Positions 32,037-44,436 of a stretch of DNA of 64,000 nt are shown here, one piece after another. The stretch lies in the NCBI GenBank assembly GCA_030760725.1, contig JASWHV010000002.1, positions 57,343,900 through 57,407,899 of the forward strand. Direction: 5' to 3'. Origin of the DNA: Neostapfia colusana (taxonomy: Eukaryota; Streptophyta; Magnoliopsida; Poales; Poaceae). A program made the translations under genes and the position numbers. The notes beneath the pieces are model-generated. The model searched no databases. It was not told the DNA's origin and saw only the letters and a list, made by a program, of their open reading frames with translations. The stretch's first letter is position 1, and every line of letters begins with the position of its first letter.

Positions 32037-32816
32037 CTACTCGTCCTCTTGAGCTGGCTCCTCGGGATCTTCCTCCTCATTTCGGCTACCTTCTGACTCT
32101 GCTTTGGATGGGGAGGCTGCTGGTGGAGAAGTGCGACGACGCCTGATTGCTCGGCGATCCGGGGAGTCAGGAGTCCATGGATCACTCACGGTGACACACA
32201 GTTCATTCCCATCTCCTCTTTCTCTCGCCTTTAAGCAAGCTCGCAGCAACGCCTCCGTTTCCTTTAGGGTGTCTCGGACATCCTGAAGCTCTTGTTGACA
32301 CTCCTGCAGTCGAGTGCTGAGCATAGCAGCATCCTCCAAGCACAAGTCCATGTGCTCATGGGAAGTCCCTTGCTGCACCGGTGGGTACTTGTACTCCGTG
32401 GTACCACTCTCACGTTGGAGGACATACATGTACTCACTTTTGTCCAAGTGGCGACGATAGATGTGACTCTGGCAGGTGATGGCCTCCCAGGTGACATCTC
32501 TCTCCGCGTCAACTTGTGTTGCTCGACAAGCTGGAGAATGGTGGATCTTCAGCAGCTGATTCTCGTGTATAATCCTCATCTCCGAACTCCATTCTTCCCT
32601 CTTCTCACGGATGGTCCTGGTGGAGTTATAGTGGATGATTAGCTTGCCCGTATTGCCGGCGGCTTCGAGCATACGTCGAAGACGGCGCAACAAATCTCCA
32701 ACTGCCAATCCGTAGGAAAGGTACGTCACGGGACGACTCTCCTCTCTTTCGGCAAGGGCCACTACGGGAACTCTCCCTCCTGTGGACTTACGAGCGGTGC
32801 GAATCATACGAACCAT
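32037..32816 (-). CDS. Tek-1 upstream frame (orf0-like), 259 residues, function unknown
   Basis: This open frame lies between the PBS and gag, on the same strand as gag-pol. It starts MVRMIRTARKS. The first 130 residues are mixed and basic. Residues about 150-195 form a likely coiled coil (LSTRLQECQQELQDVRDTL). The tail is Arg/Ser/Pro-rich and ends in a strongly acidic stretch (EEEDPEEPAQEDE). I recognise no catalytic or zinc motif, signal peptide or membrane segment. About 290 bp separate it from the gag start. I recall an extra frame upstream of gag (orf0) being described for rice RIRE3/RIRE8-type gypsy elements; whether this is homologous needs a search. Being free of stops in a young copy suggests recent selection or simply youth. 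Confidence 0.72.
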   Translation of the reverse strand: MVRMIRTARKSTGGRVPVVALAEREESRPVTYLSYGLAVGDLLRRLRRMLEAAGNTGKLIIHYNSTRTIREKREEWSSEMRIIHENQLLKIHHSPACRATQVDAERDVTWEAITCQSHIYRRHLDKSEYMYVLQRESGTTEYKYPPVQQGTSHEHMDLCLEDAAMLSTRLQECQQELQDVRDTLKETEALLRACLKARERGDGNELCVTVSDPWTPDSPDRRAIRRRRTSPPAASPSKAESEGSRNEEEDPEEPAQEDE

Positions 32817-33014
32817 CTAAAACAAAAGAATTTAAAATTAGGTTAGATGAAATCTCAAACAAAAATCCTATTTTGAATGAAAGTTGGGGTAAGATGAAGA
32901 AAATGACTCCTTTAATAACACTTTTCCACCCACACCTTGAAAAATAGTTTTTAAGAAAATAGGGCCCTTAAATACGTCCATTTCTACCTAGGTCCACGTT
33001 CCTACGGGCAACCT

Positions 33015-33028
33015 TGGCTCTGATACCA
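33015..33028 (-). other. Primer binding site of Tek-1
   Basis: On the minus strand TGGTATCAGAGCCA begins four bases after the 5' LTR end. It is complementary to plant initiator tRNA-Met. Confidence 0.93.
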
Positions 33029-33032
33029 CCTC

Positions 33033-36000
33033 TGTCACACCCGGTTTTTCTGAAGAAACAACCAAGTGAATATCACATGTATGCCAGGATCATTTTCTCA
33101 TACATGTGATGACAAATAGTGAAGCATCATTTATTACAAGCCAGGTGTCGAATATAAGTAAGTCTTACATAGTAAATGTCTCGATGGACAATAATAAGTT
33201 CATCACAAGTAAATAAACTAGCAGCGAAATATTATTCTTTTAGGGCTCCATCACAGGCGTCGCCCGGGGGTCTTCATGAACCTAGAATCCTTCCTCGGGT
33301 CCAAAATCTTGGTCATTATACACCACCTCATTATCTTGACCTGAGCAGCAATATAAACCAACAAATATGCAAGGTTGAGTACCAATGGTACTCAGCAAGT
33401 GTGGGAAAATTATATCATGCATGGCTAGAACAAGGAGAGGTTGAACTCATGGTTAAAGCACTACGCAATTAATACCTATCACCTTAGCTTATTAAGCACC
33501 TACATTACTACACAGGTGAAATGGTCCCAATCTCCCATCCCATCATCATAACCAAATAACCATAACATCATTTCCAATGTTAAGCTCCCCGCTTAACTTC
33601 CTAAACCAACAATCCTCTAATCATGAATAAGTCCAGGCCGCTCTTAACCGTGAGCACGGCTGTCAAGACAGTTTTGACTCTGCAGAGTTTGTACCACTGT
33701 ACCCACAAGTAGTGATTTCATCCACCGTTGCCGGGTGGACTAAAAGAACCTCCATTATGCCAGTGGCTACGTTCCACATTCACACTTCCCAGGTGTGCGG
33801 CCAAGAGATCACTACAAAGCCTTTACAAAGGGATTCCCGACGAGCGTGGGCCCACTGAGGTTTCACCCCTAACAGCATACAAGAGGCTCCAACCCCGCTG
33901 CAGTGGCCCCCTCTTGAGCCTTGCGGTTCATATGGTAGTCCAGCTGACACCTACTCCCCGCACCATCCAACACACCCATACTACGCCGGGGATACACCTA
34001 ATTAATTGGCCAAGCTGCCCCATCTCAGCATGTGGTTGGCACTGTAAAGCCGGGTTACATGCTCCATGAACCGGTCCTTAGGATCCAGGCAAGTACAATA
34101 CACAAACCCGAGTCTCGTGCACCCAGCACACAACCAAAACATCCAACTTGCCTTGATCCCTACCTCTACATAACTCACAATGTCTCATTCAAGAGTATGG
34201 TAATATAAACTGATGATCTCATGTCCCAAATAACCCATTCTAAGCATGGCTAAGCATATGCATGGAAATAAATGACATGGTAAAATAAATCCCAACCCAA
34301 GCTTCAAGGAAACAAGGTAATGCAATTCTAGGGAAACTTTCCTAGCATGGGTTTCATATTTCATTTGACAATGCAAATAATTCTATCTACACATCCTAGC
34401 ATAGGATCAAAGTGGTCAAGGACACTTGCCTCCTTCTTGCTGCTCTTGGAATGAGTAGTCTTGATCTTGGAAAGAAATAACTTGCTCTTGAACAGGTTCT
34501 ACTTCATACCATCACACATAACAAAAGAAAAACAACAATCATAAGACATAGTTCACACTTCTACTTCATACAAACCACACATTTCTTATTTATGAAATTC
34601 ATTCACCCTTATATGTGTCGTGGTTACTTTATAGGTGTTAAGTTGTGTCTTGCATGCACTTTTAACCATGTATATATGATTCCTACTTTTGTGTTCACAT
34701 TTATACTTGCCTACAATGTGCCTTCACAACTTCTATCAACCCTAAACTGAATTCTTTGTATTTTAGAAACTCCATTTATCATTTACTAGTTTCTATATGT
34801 TCAGATTTATATTCCTATGCATAATTGTATATTTTATTATTAAATTAGTAATACACATCACCTAAACAGATTAGGTTCTGGTCCTAAATAATTTAAAATC
34901 ATATTTTGACCATGACTTATGTTGTATACTATTTCATAATTATTTTTCCCTATTTTTCTATAACTATCCTTTACTTTAAAAATGTGTCCCTAATCTAAAT
35001 AATGTGATTAATGAAACAGATTCATATCAGCCCAAAAATATATTTTTATCTCACTCCAAAGTTTTCTAAGTACTGAGAAAGTTTTTAATTAATTTTGACA
35101 ATTATGTTTGTCCCACTTTTTAATTTTTAAACGCTAGTTACATATTCAATTTTCTAATTTAAATACTAAACAGGGTTAAAAAGTAAACTCACCCATCACA
35201 GGGTCTATAATATTATTTTCATAATTTCCAGGGGTCTAGCTACACTTAACCGAGGTGTTTTTCTTAATTTCTATTAAGTCCAGGGGCTAAAACTGATTTT
35301 TAAATGAATTTACATGATTTTCTGAAGTTCCAGGGGCTAGATCTGAAGTTTCCGGGGCTAGCTCTCAATTCCAGAGAACCCCAGGGGGTAGCACGTAAGA
35401 ACTCCAGCCTTTATAACGCGGGGTCGACGTGGACCATCCGATTTTAAACCGACGGCTGAGATTATAACATCGAACCGGTACGCAGGGATTTAAAGTCTAC
35501 CGTGCGATTTAAAATAAACGGCGCACAAGCGGCCACGTCGCTCTGATCGAGAGCGAGCGGCGCTGCCGGCGGCGCACGGCGGCGGGAAGCGGCGATCTCG
35601 CCGGAAACTTTCGGATCCTCGAGAATTCTGCCTAGAACTGTGATCTTAGGGCCTAGATCGGTAGAGGGGAGGTCAGGGATCTCACCTCGGGGGTTTTCTC
35701 GAGCTCGGGGGTCCTGGAAAGTGCTCGGCGGCGAGGTCCGAGGCAAAACCACGGCGAAGCTCGTCGGCGCTGAGTTTACACCGTAAGTCTTCGGGTTTTC
35801 TGCACCTGCAAAGTTCCCCGGAGGCGGTGGATCAAAACCAGCGAGTTAGATCAGAGTTTCCGAGCTTAGATCGGCCAGAATTCACCGGCGAAGTCTCGGT
35901 GCTCACCGGAGTGAAAATCGGCGATCGCGTGAGGAAAACTGATCGGATCGGTGGTTTTTATAGCCGGGGGAGGGCGGTGGGTCTGTTGTGATCGAGCTGG

Positions 36001-36386
36001 AGTCCGCTGGGACCGGAATTCGGCTGCGGGACGCGATTTCCCGATCGGTTGCGATCGCGCGCGCGGGAGAGAGTCCGGGGTCGCGGGGTTAGGGATGACA
36101 TGTGGGTCCCACCCGTCAGCGAGGGGCAGCGCGGCGCGCGCGGGGGCGGGCTGGCGCGGGGTTTTCTGGGCCGGCTGGCTGTTTCGGCCCACTGGCCAGT
36201 TTTTTTTCCCGATTTCCTTTTTCTTTTTCCATTTCTTTTCTGTTTTGGGTATAATTTGAATTCCAGTTTGAATTTGAATTTTTGCAAACCATGCAACACG
36301 TCCAAAAAATTCTAAATTCCCCTCTGAACATGGTTTAGGGTTTTGAATCCAAATTTGGGTTTTGACTAAAAATTTGGGGTGTTACA
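33033..36386 (-). repeat. 5' LTR of Tek-1
   Basis: It runs from TGTAACACCCC at 36386 to GGGTGTGACA at 33033 on the minus strand. TATA box at 35955-35962 (minus). It has one more T than the 3' copy in the T-run near 36200; other differences are scattered substitutions. Confidence 0.94.
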
Positions 36387-39300
36387 TCACAGGGTCGTGC
36401 CACTCACCTGGGAATCGCGTTGGGTGGTGCCGTGATACGCAGCACCCACAGCACACATATAAAGAAACATGTATTACATAAATCAAAAGCGGAAGCTTAC
36501 AAATGTTCTTTGTAAATACTTTACATCAAATATCTACAGCGGAAGACTAATTATTCTCATGTTTCATATCTACTAAGCACTCGAGAAGATATCCAGCCTG
36601 CGGACTCTTCTCGCTAGCAACACAAAGTCATACGGCAGCGGCTGGGTCCTCCATGTGTAAAACGACTCGGGAGTCTCCGAGTCGCACCGGACAACCTTCT
36701 CATAAGCACCAAAGTTAACCTGCAAAACCATTCTTATAGCAAGCGTGAGCACATAGACTCAGCAAGTCTGACCCGTCTCACCTAAACATGTAACTCTACA
36801 TGCTCGAATTGCAATGTGTAATAGGAAGGTAATTTGCAAAAGACACGCCTATTTAGTTGGCTCTTACTTTCAAGTTTTAGCAGCAATTTGTGGAGAACCT
36901 CACGCTAAGGCACATGAGAGAGCCACAATCAAACAAGAAACACATTTCTCTCATGTACTTTGCCCAAGGTCGGAAAGAACTTTAATTAGCTCTAAACTAC
37001 AGAAAGTCATTAACAATCAAGGTATAGCTTTCAATCAGCAACTTTTACATGACTCTAGCCTGTTCTTTCTACGTCATGATACAGCGAACAAGTGGTACTC
37101 ACTGACCGCAAGAGACTGCAATTATAATCGATTTACACCTGCAGGGTTACCCGAATAACCCGTCACATACGCCCGTACTCGATGTTGCCTATAGCAACCA
37201 TCACGGACGTCGTACGCAACCACCTTTCATCCGTCAGCCAAATGTTGAACCGGTCCTATCGTCCCGAGCAAGAGGTCTCTGCGCGCGCATCCGCAGTGTC
37301 ACCATCCGATTTACACCTCAAGCTCTCAACCTACCCTCCGGGCGACAAGCAATGTCTCAACACCCATCTACCCGAATTACATCGGTTTCCCGGTTCCCAT
37401 ATATCTGGTAGGTCTTCGGTATTGTTCTAGCTTGTTCAACAGGCCCGCACACGGCTCGATCCTCAATCGACACAAGCGGAGCTATGACACCCAGGCGCCA
37501 ACGTCCTGCTGCCCTTACTCTCCGCTCGGTCTCATTTTTCTTGCCATGTGTTCCATTTGCTATCTTTACCCGAGTAGTGTGCCCCTAGCCTAATCTCGCG
37601 AGCAGTTCCAACTACTCGACTTGTACCGAATCCTACACTATCTTAGCATTGCAGTAGCTAATCGAGGTTTACAAACCTAAGCCCAATCCAGGGTTTTCTT
37701 GGCTATGCATTTGGGTTTTCAAACAAGACTCTACTGCAAAATTTAAGCGGTTGCTCAAAGTAAGTTCTCAAAACAGTAAAATTTGTAAAAATGGTTAATG
37801 CAAACCGGAGCTTACCTGTTTTGCAGGGTAGTAGTATATAATAGAAGTTAGTGATCCTCAATCCCTTGATCTTTCTGAATTTCCTCAACTGATCCACACG
37901 TCAAGGGATGATGACTCTGTCGAACTCCTCCGTCGTGAACCCTATCGACATGTATATGCATAATCTTTTATAATGCAATTTAAAGACTTTAGAGATTAAA
38001 ACTTCTCAAAAACAGAGGCTGTGTGGAGATTCTAAGATGATGTTGTTGCCTCTGTTGTGCAAAGAACTCAAAGGAACTAAATCTACCTTAGAGGTTTCAT
38101 TACATCCCTAGCTAAGTTCCTAATAAACATATAAGTTGCTAGAATGATTTGGGTAGAATTACAGATCCTGATCTCCAATGACTTCGAAATTTTTACAGGA
38201 AGTCCTATACTACACAGAGACTTAGCTTGCCAAATTGCAGCTAAAGTGGAAGGAAATTGGGTCTCCCATAATTTCCCCACTAATCCCTATGGTTTTCTCA
38301 TATACATAAGATTGGAGAACAAGGACAGGAAGATCCAAGGCTCAATTTGAGCTGAAAGTCTGCATGTGAATTCATGGTCATATGAAAATGTTCTGGACCA
38401 AAAATGAACACTTTTCATTGAGTGCTTTATTCAGAACAATTCCCTAAGCAATTAAGCAAAAAGAAATTAATTCTGAATTAACTCATATGTTCATGCCCAA
38501 CTTAGTGGACTATAATCTCAATTATAGTTCATAGAATCTGCATGAATTTTCGTAAGATTTTTGAAGCTAAGAATTGCCCAGAAATGATTTTTCCCAACTC
38601 TGGGACAATTTCTGAGAAGTCTCTGTATTCATTTGAACACAGTACTTTAAAATCTGAATTCTCCCACACAATTTAACTCTAAAGGATCTGAAATTTTTAC
38701 AGTAGTTCAATAACATCCTAAGGATTATTCCGGCAAATTTTGAGGATTTTTGGATAAACCAAAACCCCTCTAAAATTCTTTCACTGATAAGCTTCAAAGA
38801 ATTTTCCAGAATTAATTATTGACTTTCATTCACATTGGATTGCATATTTAGATAGAGTATTTCAATCTGAATCTAAACCAATTTGAATCACTAAATTTGG
38901 ATGTTCCTACACAAAGATATGACCTTTACAAGAATTGGGGAAAATCTGAAAATGAGCTCTGTTCTATTTTCCAATTTTCAGAGACATAAGGAATTAACAC
39001 CACATTCGGCCAAGCAAATGAGGTCCAATGCCTCTAAATTTTTTACTGGAGTTCAAGCGTTTATAGAACTCCTGCCCAAATTTGGGAAATTTCCAATATA
39101 TAGAACTCCTGGAAAAATTCCTACAAGGTTTTACTTATATGAATTTATGAGCCAAATCCAGGGATTTTCATAATTATTGAGCTGTACCCCTGAATAGTAC
39201 TATCTGAGAGGAATCCAACAAAATTTATTTGACAATTTTTGTACATTCCTACACAATGTTATGGCTCTCCAAAGTTCAAACCGAAATATGGAAATTCTAG

Positions 39301-40492
39301 AAATGTTTAAACGCTGACTGTGGGTCTGGGCTACATGTCACTTGCTGAAACAAAGACACACGGGGCTACACAGTCCTAGACGCGCAGTCACACCGGATCC
39401 AACAGCCACAGAGGATCGGTTCTTTTATTTCTCTCTCAAAGATTGTTGGGGCCCGCCGAACCCTTCTTCAACCTCAGTTCAATTCCCACGCCCGCGCCGC
39501 CCCCTCGCCGGAGCTCCGCGGCAATCGGTCTCCCGACCTCCTCCCGAGCCCCTGCTCGCCGCCAGAGCCTAACTCGTCACGATGATCACAATGGTGAGAC
39601 TTCCCCGAGCCGGCAAGGCCTCTACTGTGGCTAGCGATGGTGCGGCGGCTTGGTACACCTTTGGCGGCGTCGGCCGGTCGACCTAGGGCACCAAAATCTT
39701 GGTGAAATGGCGCTACAGTACCAGTGAACCATGAGGAAGCTCAACATAACCTCAAAACGGCTTGGGAACGGCGGCTAATGGTGTTTCACCGTGCACCCAA
39801 GACCTCCTGCACGTTTGAGCTCGGAAAACCTAGAATTTGTGCGGTCTACATGCGTTTCCCAGGTAGGGTTGTGAAGAGAAAATGATCACCGACTACTTTC
39901 GGTCCTGTGTGCAAGATTTGGTGACCTAAGAATGAGAATTGAGATCGAATTTGAGAGTATTGTACCGGAAGGTCGGTTTGCGCTCGCCGGAGAAACTTTC
40001 TCGAATTCGCACTCGGTTGTCCATGTCATGACTTGAGCTTCGGAGGTGAGCATCACAGGGTCCTAGCGCGTCCGAGGATGCTCTTGCTCGGGCATGAGAA
40101 GCTCTCTGTAGAGCTGTCCACGTGAGACCTCTCCGTCGGTTTCTCTCAGCCACCGCTAGGTAACGGTGTGCTCGGCAGAGGGAGGGCTTAGCACACTCGG
40201 TGGTGCGTCCAAGAGGTAGTAGACGATCACAGAGTACCGTTTTTCTCCTCACCGGGCGCTGTTCGAGTGAGCACAGCCACCTCCCGAGGGAACCCAAGAT
40301 GGTGGCGCCGGAGGTGTTCTGTTCTGTGTGAGAGAGATAGAGGGCGTCGGTGTTATGTTCGTGAGCAACGAGAGACACGGCTTGAGCTGCTGATCACGCT
40401 GAACAATCCATGGAGGAGCTTCAGCTGCTCGGGAGGTGTCTCTGTTGCCCCCTCGGTGTCGCCCGGAGCTGCCTCGGCTCTGTCTCGGTGAC
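36387..40492 (-). repeat. Gyp-E 3' LTR, larger part, between Tek-1 and Sire-B
   Basis: This 4.1-kb stretch has no supported gene. Joined to 50219-50487 across Sire-B, it forms one LTR of about 4.4 kb that starts next to the Gyp-E PPT. It is GC-rich at 39420-40490 (promoter and leader side) and AT-rich at 37700-39300. The left end on the minus strand reads GGCACGACCCTGTGA; if the CA shared with Tek-1 is restored it ends TGTGACA, like the Tek LTRs. The leader of Gyp-D follows on the far side of Tek-1, so this LTR may serve both elements. Small frames (36814-37158, 39926-40378) have no recognisable product. Confidence 0.68.
40488..40492. other. Target-site duplication of Sire-B, left copy
   Basis: GTGAC precedes TGTGAGACC and matches 50214-50218. 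Confidence 0.9.
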
Positions 40493-42117
40493 TGTGAGAC
40501 CTATGTGTGCTGAATACATTGGCAATTAGGATAAAAGTTAGCATTAACATTCAAAGTTTTGAATATTGCCAAAACATTCTTCTGTGGCAAGGTCCGACAA
40601 GTTCTTTGTTAGGTCCGCCAAGTGTTGGCAAGGTCCGACGCAAGGTCCGGAGAGCTCCTGCAAGGTCCGGAGAGCTTCTGTGAGGTCCGGAGCTTGTTTT
40701 TAGGGAGCTCCCGTGAAGTTCAACTCGTAGAACTGCAGCGTCTTGTTTTTGCTTTTAACTCGCAATGTTTCAAACTTGCTTTATGGGAAGGTTTGCTTAG
40801 TATTAATTTGCTAATCTTTTGGTGTGTTTTGGTGGTTATGGCTGTTATTATTTGATATGGTTTGCAACATGCTTATGTGACGTGCTCATGTAAGGTGTTG
40901 TGGTTTTCGAACTAACGTGAGTCAAGTCGAGGACTTGTGCTCGGAAGAATTGGTTGTTTATTCATGTGCAGGTATTGCTTGAGTTCAAGACATGGCTGGT
41001 GACGGGATCCTTGGACTAGTCTCAGGGAGGAGATGAGGTTCCAACAACCAAGTTCGGGAGGAGCTGTGGTTGAGTTGATCGGGAGGTTGCACAGCATGTT
41101 TGGATCAAGGGCAGTGCATATGAAGGTTGCGTGTACGTCGTTGGAAGGTGTTTGCACGTGTGCAAGGATTGCATGGACGTGGCAACATTGTTCCAAGGCG
41201 TGATGAAGAGAAGTGGACGTAAAGAATTGGTCGGAAAGGTCCAACCGGCTGGATTGCGTACTCAGGCTGAGGCTGAGTCGGATATGGCTCAAATATGGAA
41301 GATTTGAGTTGGTTATGATAGGATTTCGTGCTAGGCACGAAGTTGAGTTGTTTTAGGAATGTTTAGGACGTTCCTAAGGTGTTTGGAAGTCTCACGATTG
41401 CTTCTATCTACGAATAGCAGAGTCCTGAGCAGTTATGGTAAGTTAGGATACGAGTCCAATTAGGAGTAGGAGTCCTAGATTGGATTGTTTAGCCTGAGGG
41501 CTGGCTATAAAAGCAAGGGAGGCCAGAGCTCTCATGGGTAGAGAACTTTGGCCTGTTCCTCTTGTGTTTCTATTGAATAAAGTTCATAGTTTCAAGGAGC
41601 TTTTGTGCCTTGTTCGTCCGACTTGTTTTTCGTCAAGTCTTTCTCGCCGAGTTTCTGGACAGACCGATGTTCCTTCGGTGTTTCGTTCATAACTCGAGTT
41701 TTACGGATCCGATTGACGTGATTCTTTTTGGGTTGTCTTAACAACTCAATTATATATCATCTGTGAAATTTTCACGAGCTTCAGATCTGTAGTTTTTGAG
41801 ATACTCGAGTTTCTTTGCAGCGTTGCAGATATGTTTTATATCGGGTAGAACAGATTGATCTTCGTTTAATGTTTTGATCGTATCTCAAGTTTTACTTCGT
41901 GTTTTCAAGTGATTCTTGTTGCATTAGATCCGTGACTTGATTCTCTACCTCTCTACTTGATTTGTCACGGTTGAACACGTTTGAAAACACTTGCACACAC
42001 GATTTCTTTAACCGATTGATTTTTTGCTGATGGGTTTTTGTTGTTTCCGCTGTGAAAAGTTTTAATCTACCATTTCACCCCCTTCTGGTAGCTTTTCACG
42101 TGCTCTTCGATCCTACA
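40493..42117 (+). repeat. 5' LTR of Sire-B
   Basis: Length is 1625 bp, from TGTGAGACC to CCTACA. The direct AGGTCCG repeats lie at about 40587-40695. TATA box at 41506-41513. Confidence 0.92.
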
Positions 42118-42119
42118 AT

Positions 42120-42132
42120 TGGTATCAGAGCC
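42120..42132 (+). other. Primer binding site of Sire-B
   Basis: TGGTATCAGAGCC, two bases after the LTR end; initiator tRNA-Met type. Confidence 0.92.
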
Positions 42133-42178
42133 AAGGTGCTCTAATCTTTGTGATTTGCACGTGTTTTGACTAACCATC

Positions 42179-44436
42179 ATGGAGAAGTACTCCGCAAAAC
42201 CTTGTGTGTTCAATGGCATCGATTTTCAGGTTTGGAAGGCGCGGATGGAGGCCTACATACAGGCGCAAGGCTTCGCCATATGGGAAAAGGTCTACCGGAA
42301 CTTCGATGTACCACCCAACGATCAAGTTTCGGCTGCGAACATGAGAGATGTTGACAACAACAACAAGGCTCGCAACTTGATCATCCAAGGATTGACTCAA
42401 AGCGACTTCAACCGTGTTGCACACCTCCGATCTGCATATGATGTTTGGAAAGCTCTTTGTGACTACCATGAAGGATCCAATACGATCAAGGAGGTAAGGC
42501 AAGATATGTTCAAGAAAGAATACATGCGTTTTGAGATGCAACCCGGTGAGTCAATTGACGACCTTTTTGCTTGCTTTAATAAAATTCTCAGCAACTTGCG
42601 TAGTGTCAATGTTAACTTTTCAGATGCTGAAAATGCTAGACAATTGTTAGGAGCATTAGATATGTCAATTTGGGAGATGAAAGTTACATCTGTTCGTGAA
42701 TCTACTGTCATGAGTTCTCTTACTTTAGACGTGCTTTATTCTAAATTGAAAACTCATGAAATGGACATCATCTCACGTAAAACCCCAACAAGTCTATTGC
42801 ATTTGTTTCGCAACGTGACATGTCTAGTTCTAGTCAATCATCATCTAGTGGTGCACTCTCTTTGCTGTCCTCTCGAACCCTTGAACAGATTGAAGAGTTT
42901 CCAGAGGAGGAGCTTGCACTCATCTCTACTCGGTTCTCAAAAGCATTGCAAAATGTGAGAACTAGAAGGAGAGGAAGCTCCGGACCTCAACGATGTTTTG
43001 AATGTGGTAAGACAGGACATTTTCGTACGGAGTGCCCTAACATTTCAGGTCCGACTTCACGTGAAGAAAAGCAAACAAGGCCGAAGAAATCGTTTGCAAA
43101 GAATAAGAAGAAAGATTTATCAATGCGCAACATAGTGCATAGTATGATCTCTGCACTTCAAGATTTCGGCTCAAGTGATGTGGACACCGGTAGTGATGAA
43201 GATGAAGAAGCTATGGCAAATATGTGCTGCATGGCGAGCAAGTAAAGTTCAAGCTCCGAGGAGGCAGAACACAACAGCGACGATGAAGAGGTATGTCCCA
43301 CTTACGAAGAAATGTGTGATGCTATTTCTCGTGCCACTGTTATATTAAAGAAAAAGGATAAAAAACTTAGGAACAATGCTGTTAAAATTGAATCACTAGA
43401 ATCTGAAATTAATCGTTTAAAAACTTTGATTCCTAGTGATGATTCTTGTTCCTCATGTGATTTAATTTATGAACAATTATCCTCTTTAAGAAGTGCACAC
43501 GCATCTACACTTGATAAACTTGAACTTGAAATTGAAAAGAACAAAGAGCTTGCTGCACTTAATGATAAAAATTTGAAAGATGCTTGTTGTTCTACAATTG
43601 ATTTGCATTGTTTTTCATGTGATGATCTGAATAAGAAACTAAATGATGTTATGAATGAGATTTCTATTTTGAACAATGCTTTACGTGTGCATGAAGTTAA
43701 ATATTGTTCAAATTGCAAACTAAAAGGAAAAACTTCATGTGAAAACTGCTTTGATCTGTCCAATAAACTTGATGACATGCATAGGACACTAGATCGGTTT
43801 TCTAATGCAAATAAGAACCTAAACTTGCTGCTGAATTCTTCCAAGTCTTGTAATGATAAAACTGGTTTAGGTTTTAATTTTCATGCTCATGCTAAGGCAC
43901 ACCCACCTAAAGTTGTAAAGTCATTAGGAAGCGGTTTGATTCAAACAGCTCCTAGACAAAAAGAGGTGATTTTCAAATCTGCAGGAGTACTGTCCCATTC
44001 GGGTTCTAATAAACGTGTTGCTTGCTCATCTAGACATGATAATAAGGTTATTTTTCATTGTACCTACTGTGGTAGAGATGGTCATGTCATGGATTTTTGT
44101 TATAGACTAGCTAAACACGATAAGAAACAAAGAATACTTGCTAGATCACATAACAACCAAGCAAAATATGTTAGACCGAATGTTCGGAGCTTGCAACCTG
44201 CTGTAATGAGTCAAAAACTTGCACCCGGACCTACTGTTTTTTGTGCTACATATAACACATCTTCTAAGTCAGTAGTTGGGAACAAAAATTTTCGATGTTT
44301 GGCTCATAAACCTGCTGTACCTTCTCAGCTTTCTCGTGTTATTCCTGCTGGACGTCGTGTGACTCAGTACTGGATTCCTAAAAGTCTTTTAACTAACCCC
44401 AGTATTGAGTCATCGACGTATTGTGCTGCTGTGTAG
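42179..44436 (+). pseudogene. gag: Sire-B gag (one frameshift, one nonsense change)
   Basis: ATG at 42179 corresponds to the Sire-A start. The UBN2-like Gag core is open past residue 200 and keeps GAG where Sire-A has TAG. A one-base loss in the A-run near 42782 (four A against five in Sire-A) shifts the frame. The zinc knuckle CFECGKTGHFRTEC is in the next open block (42820-43245), which ends in TAA at 43243-43245 where Sire-A has TCA. The coiled-coil part and the second CCHC-like finger (CTYCGRDGHVMDFC) then stay open from 43312 to TAG at 44434-44436. This last stop is identical in Sire-A. Confidence 0.88.

Larger units (their letters stand above)
23878..36386 (-). mobile_element. Tek-1: intact-looking Tekay-like chromovirus
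   Basis: The order on the minus strand is 5' LTR (33033-36386), PBS, upstream frame, gag-pol, PPT and 3' LTR (23878-27230). The LTRs are 3354 and 3353 bp and differ at roughly two dozen positions by eye, under 1%. All cis-elements are present and neither large frame has a stop. With the often-used grass rate of 1.3e-8 substitutions per site per year, about 0.7% gives a few hundred thousand years since insertion. The five bases outside the two ends (AATAG on the left, TCACA on the right) do not match, which is explained in the findings. Confidence 0.93.

Noticed and set aside
36387..40492. A host gene in the 4.1-kb stretch right of Tek-1
   Set aside because: No frame over about 150 codons, none with a recognisable domain, and the stretch joins across Sire-B into an LTR next to a PPT.
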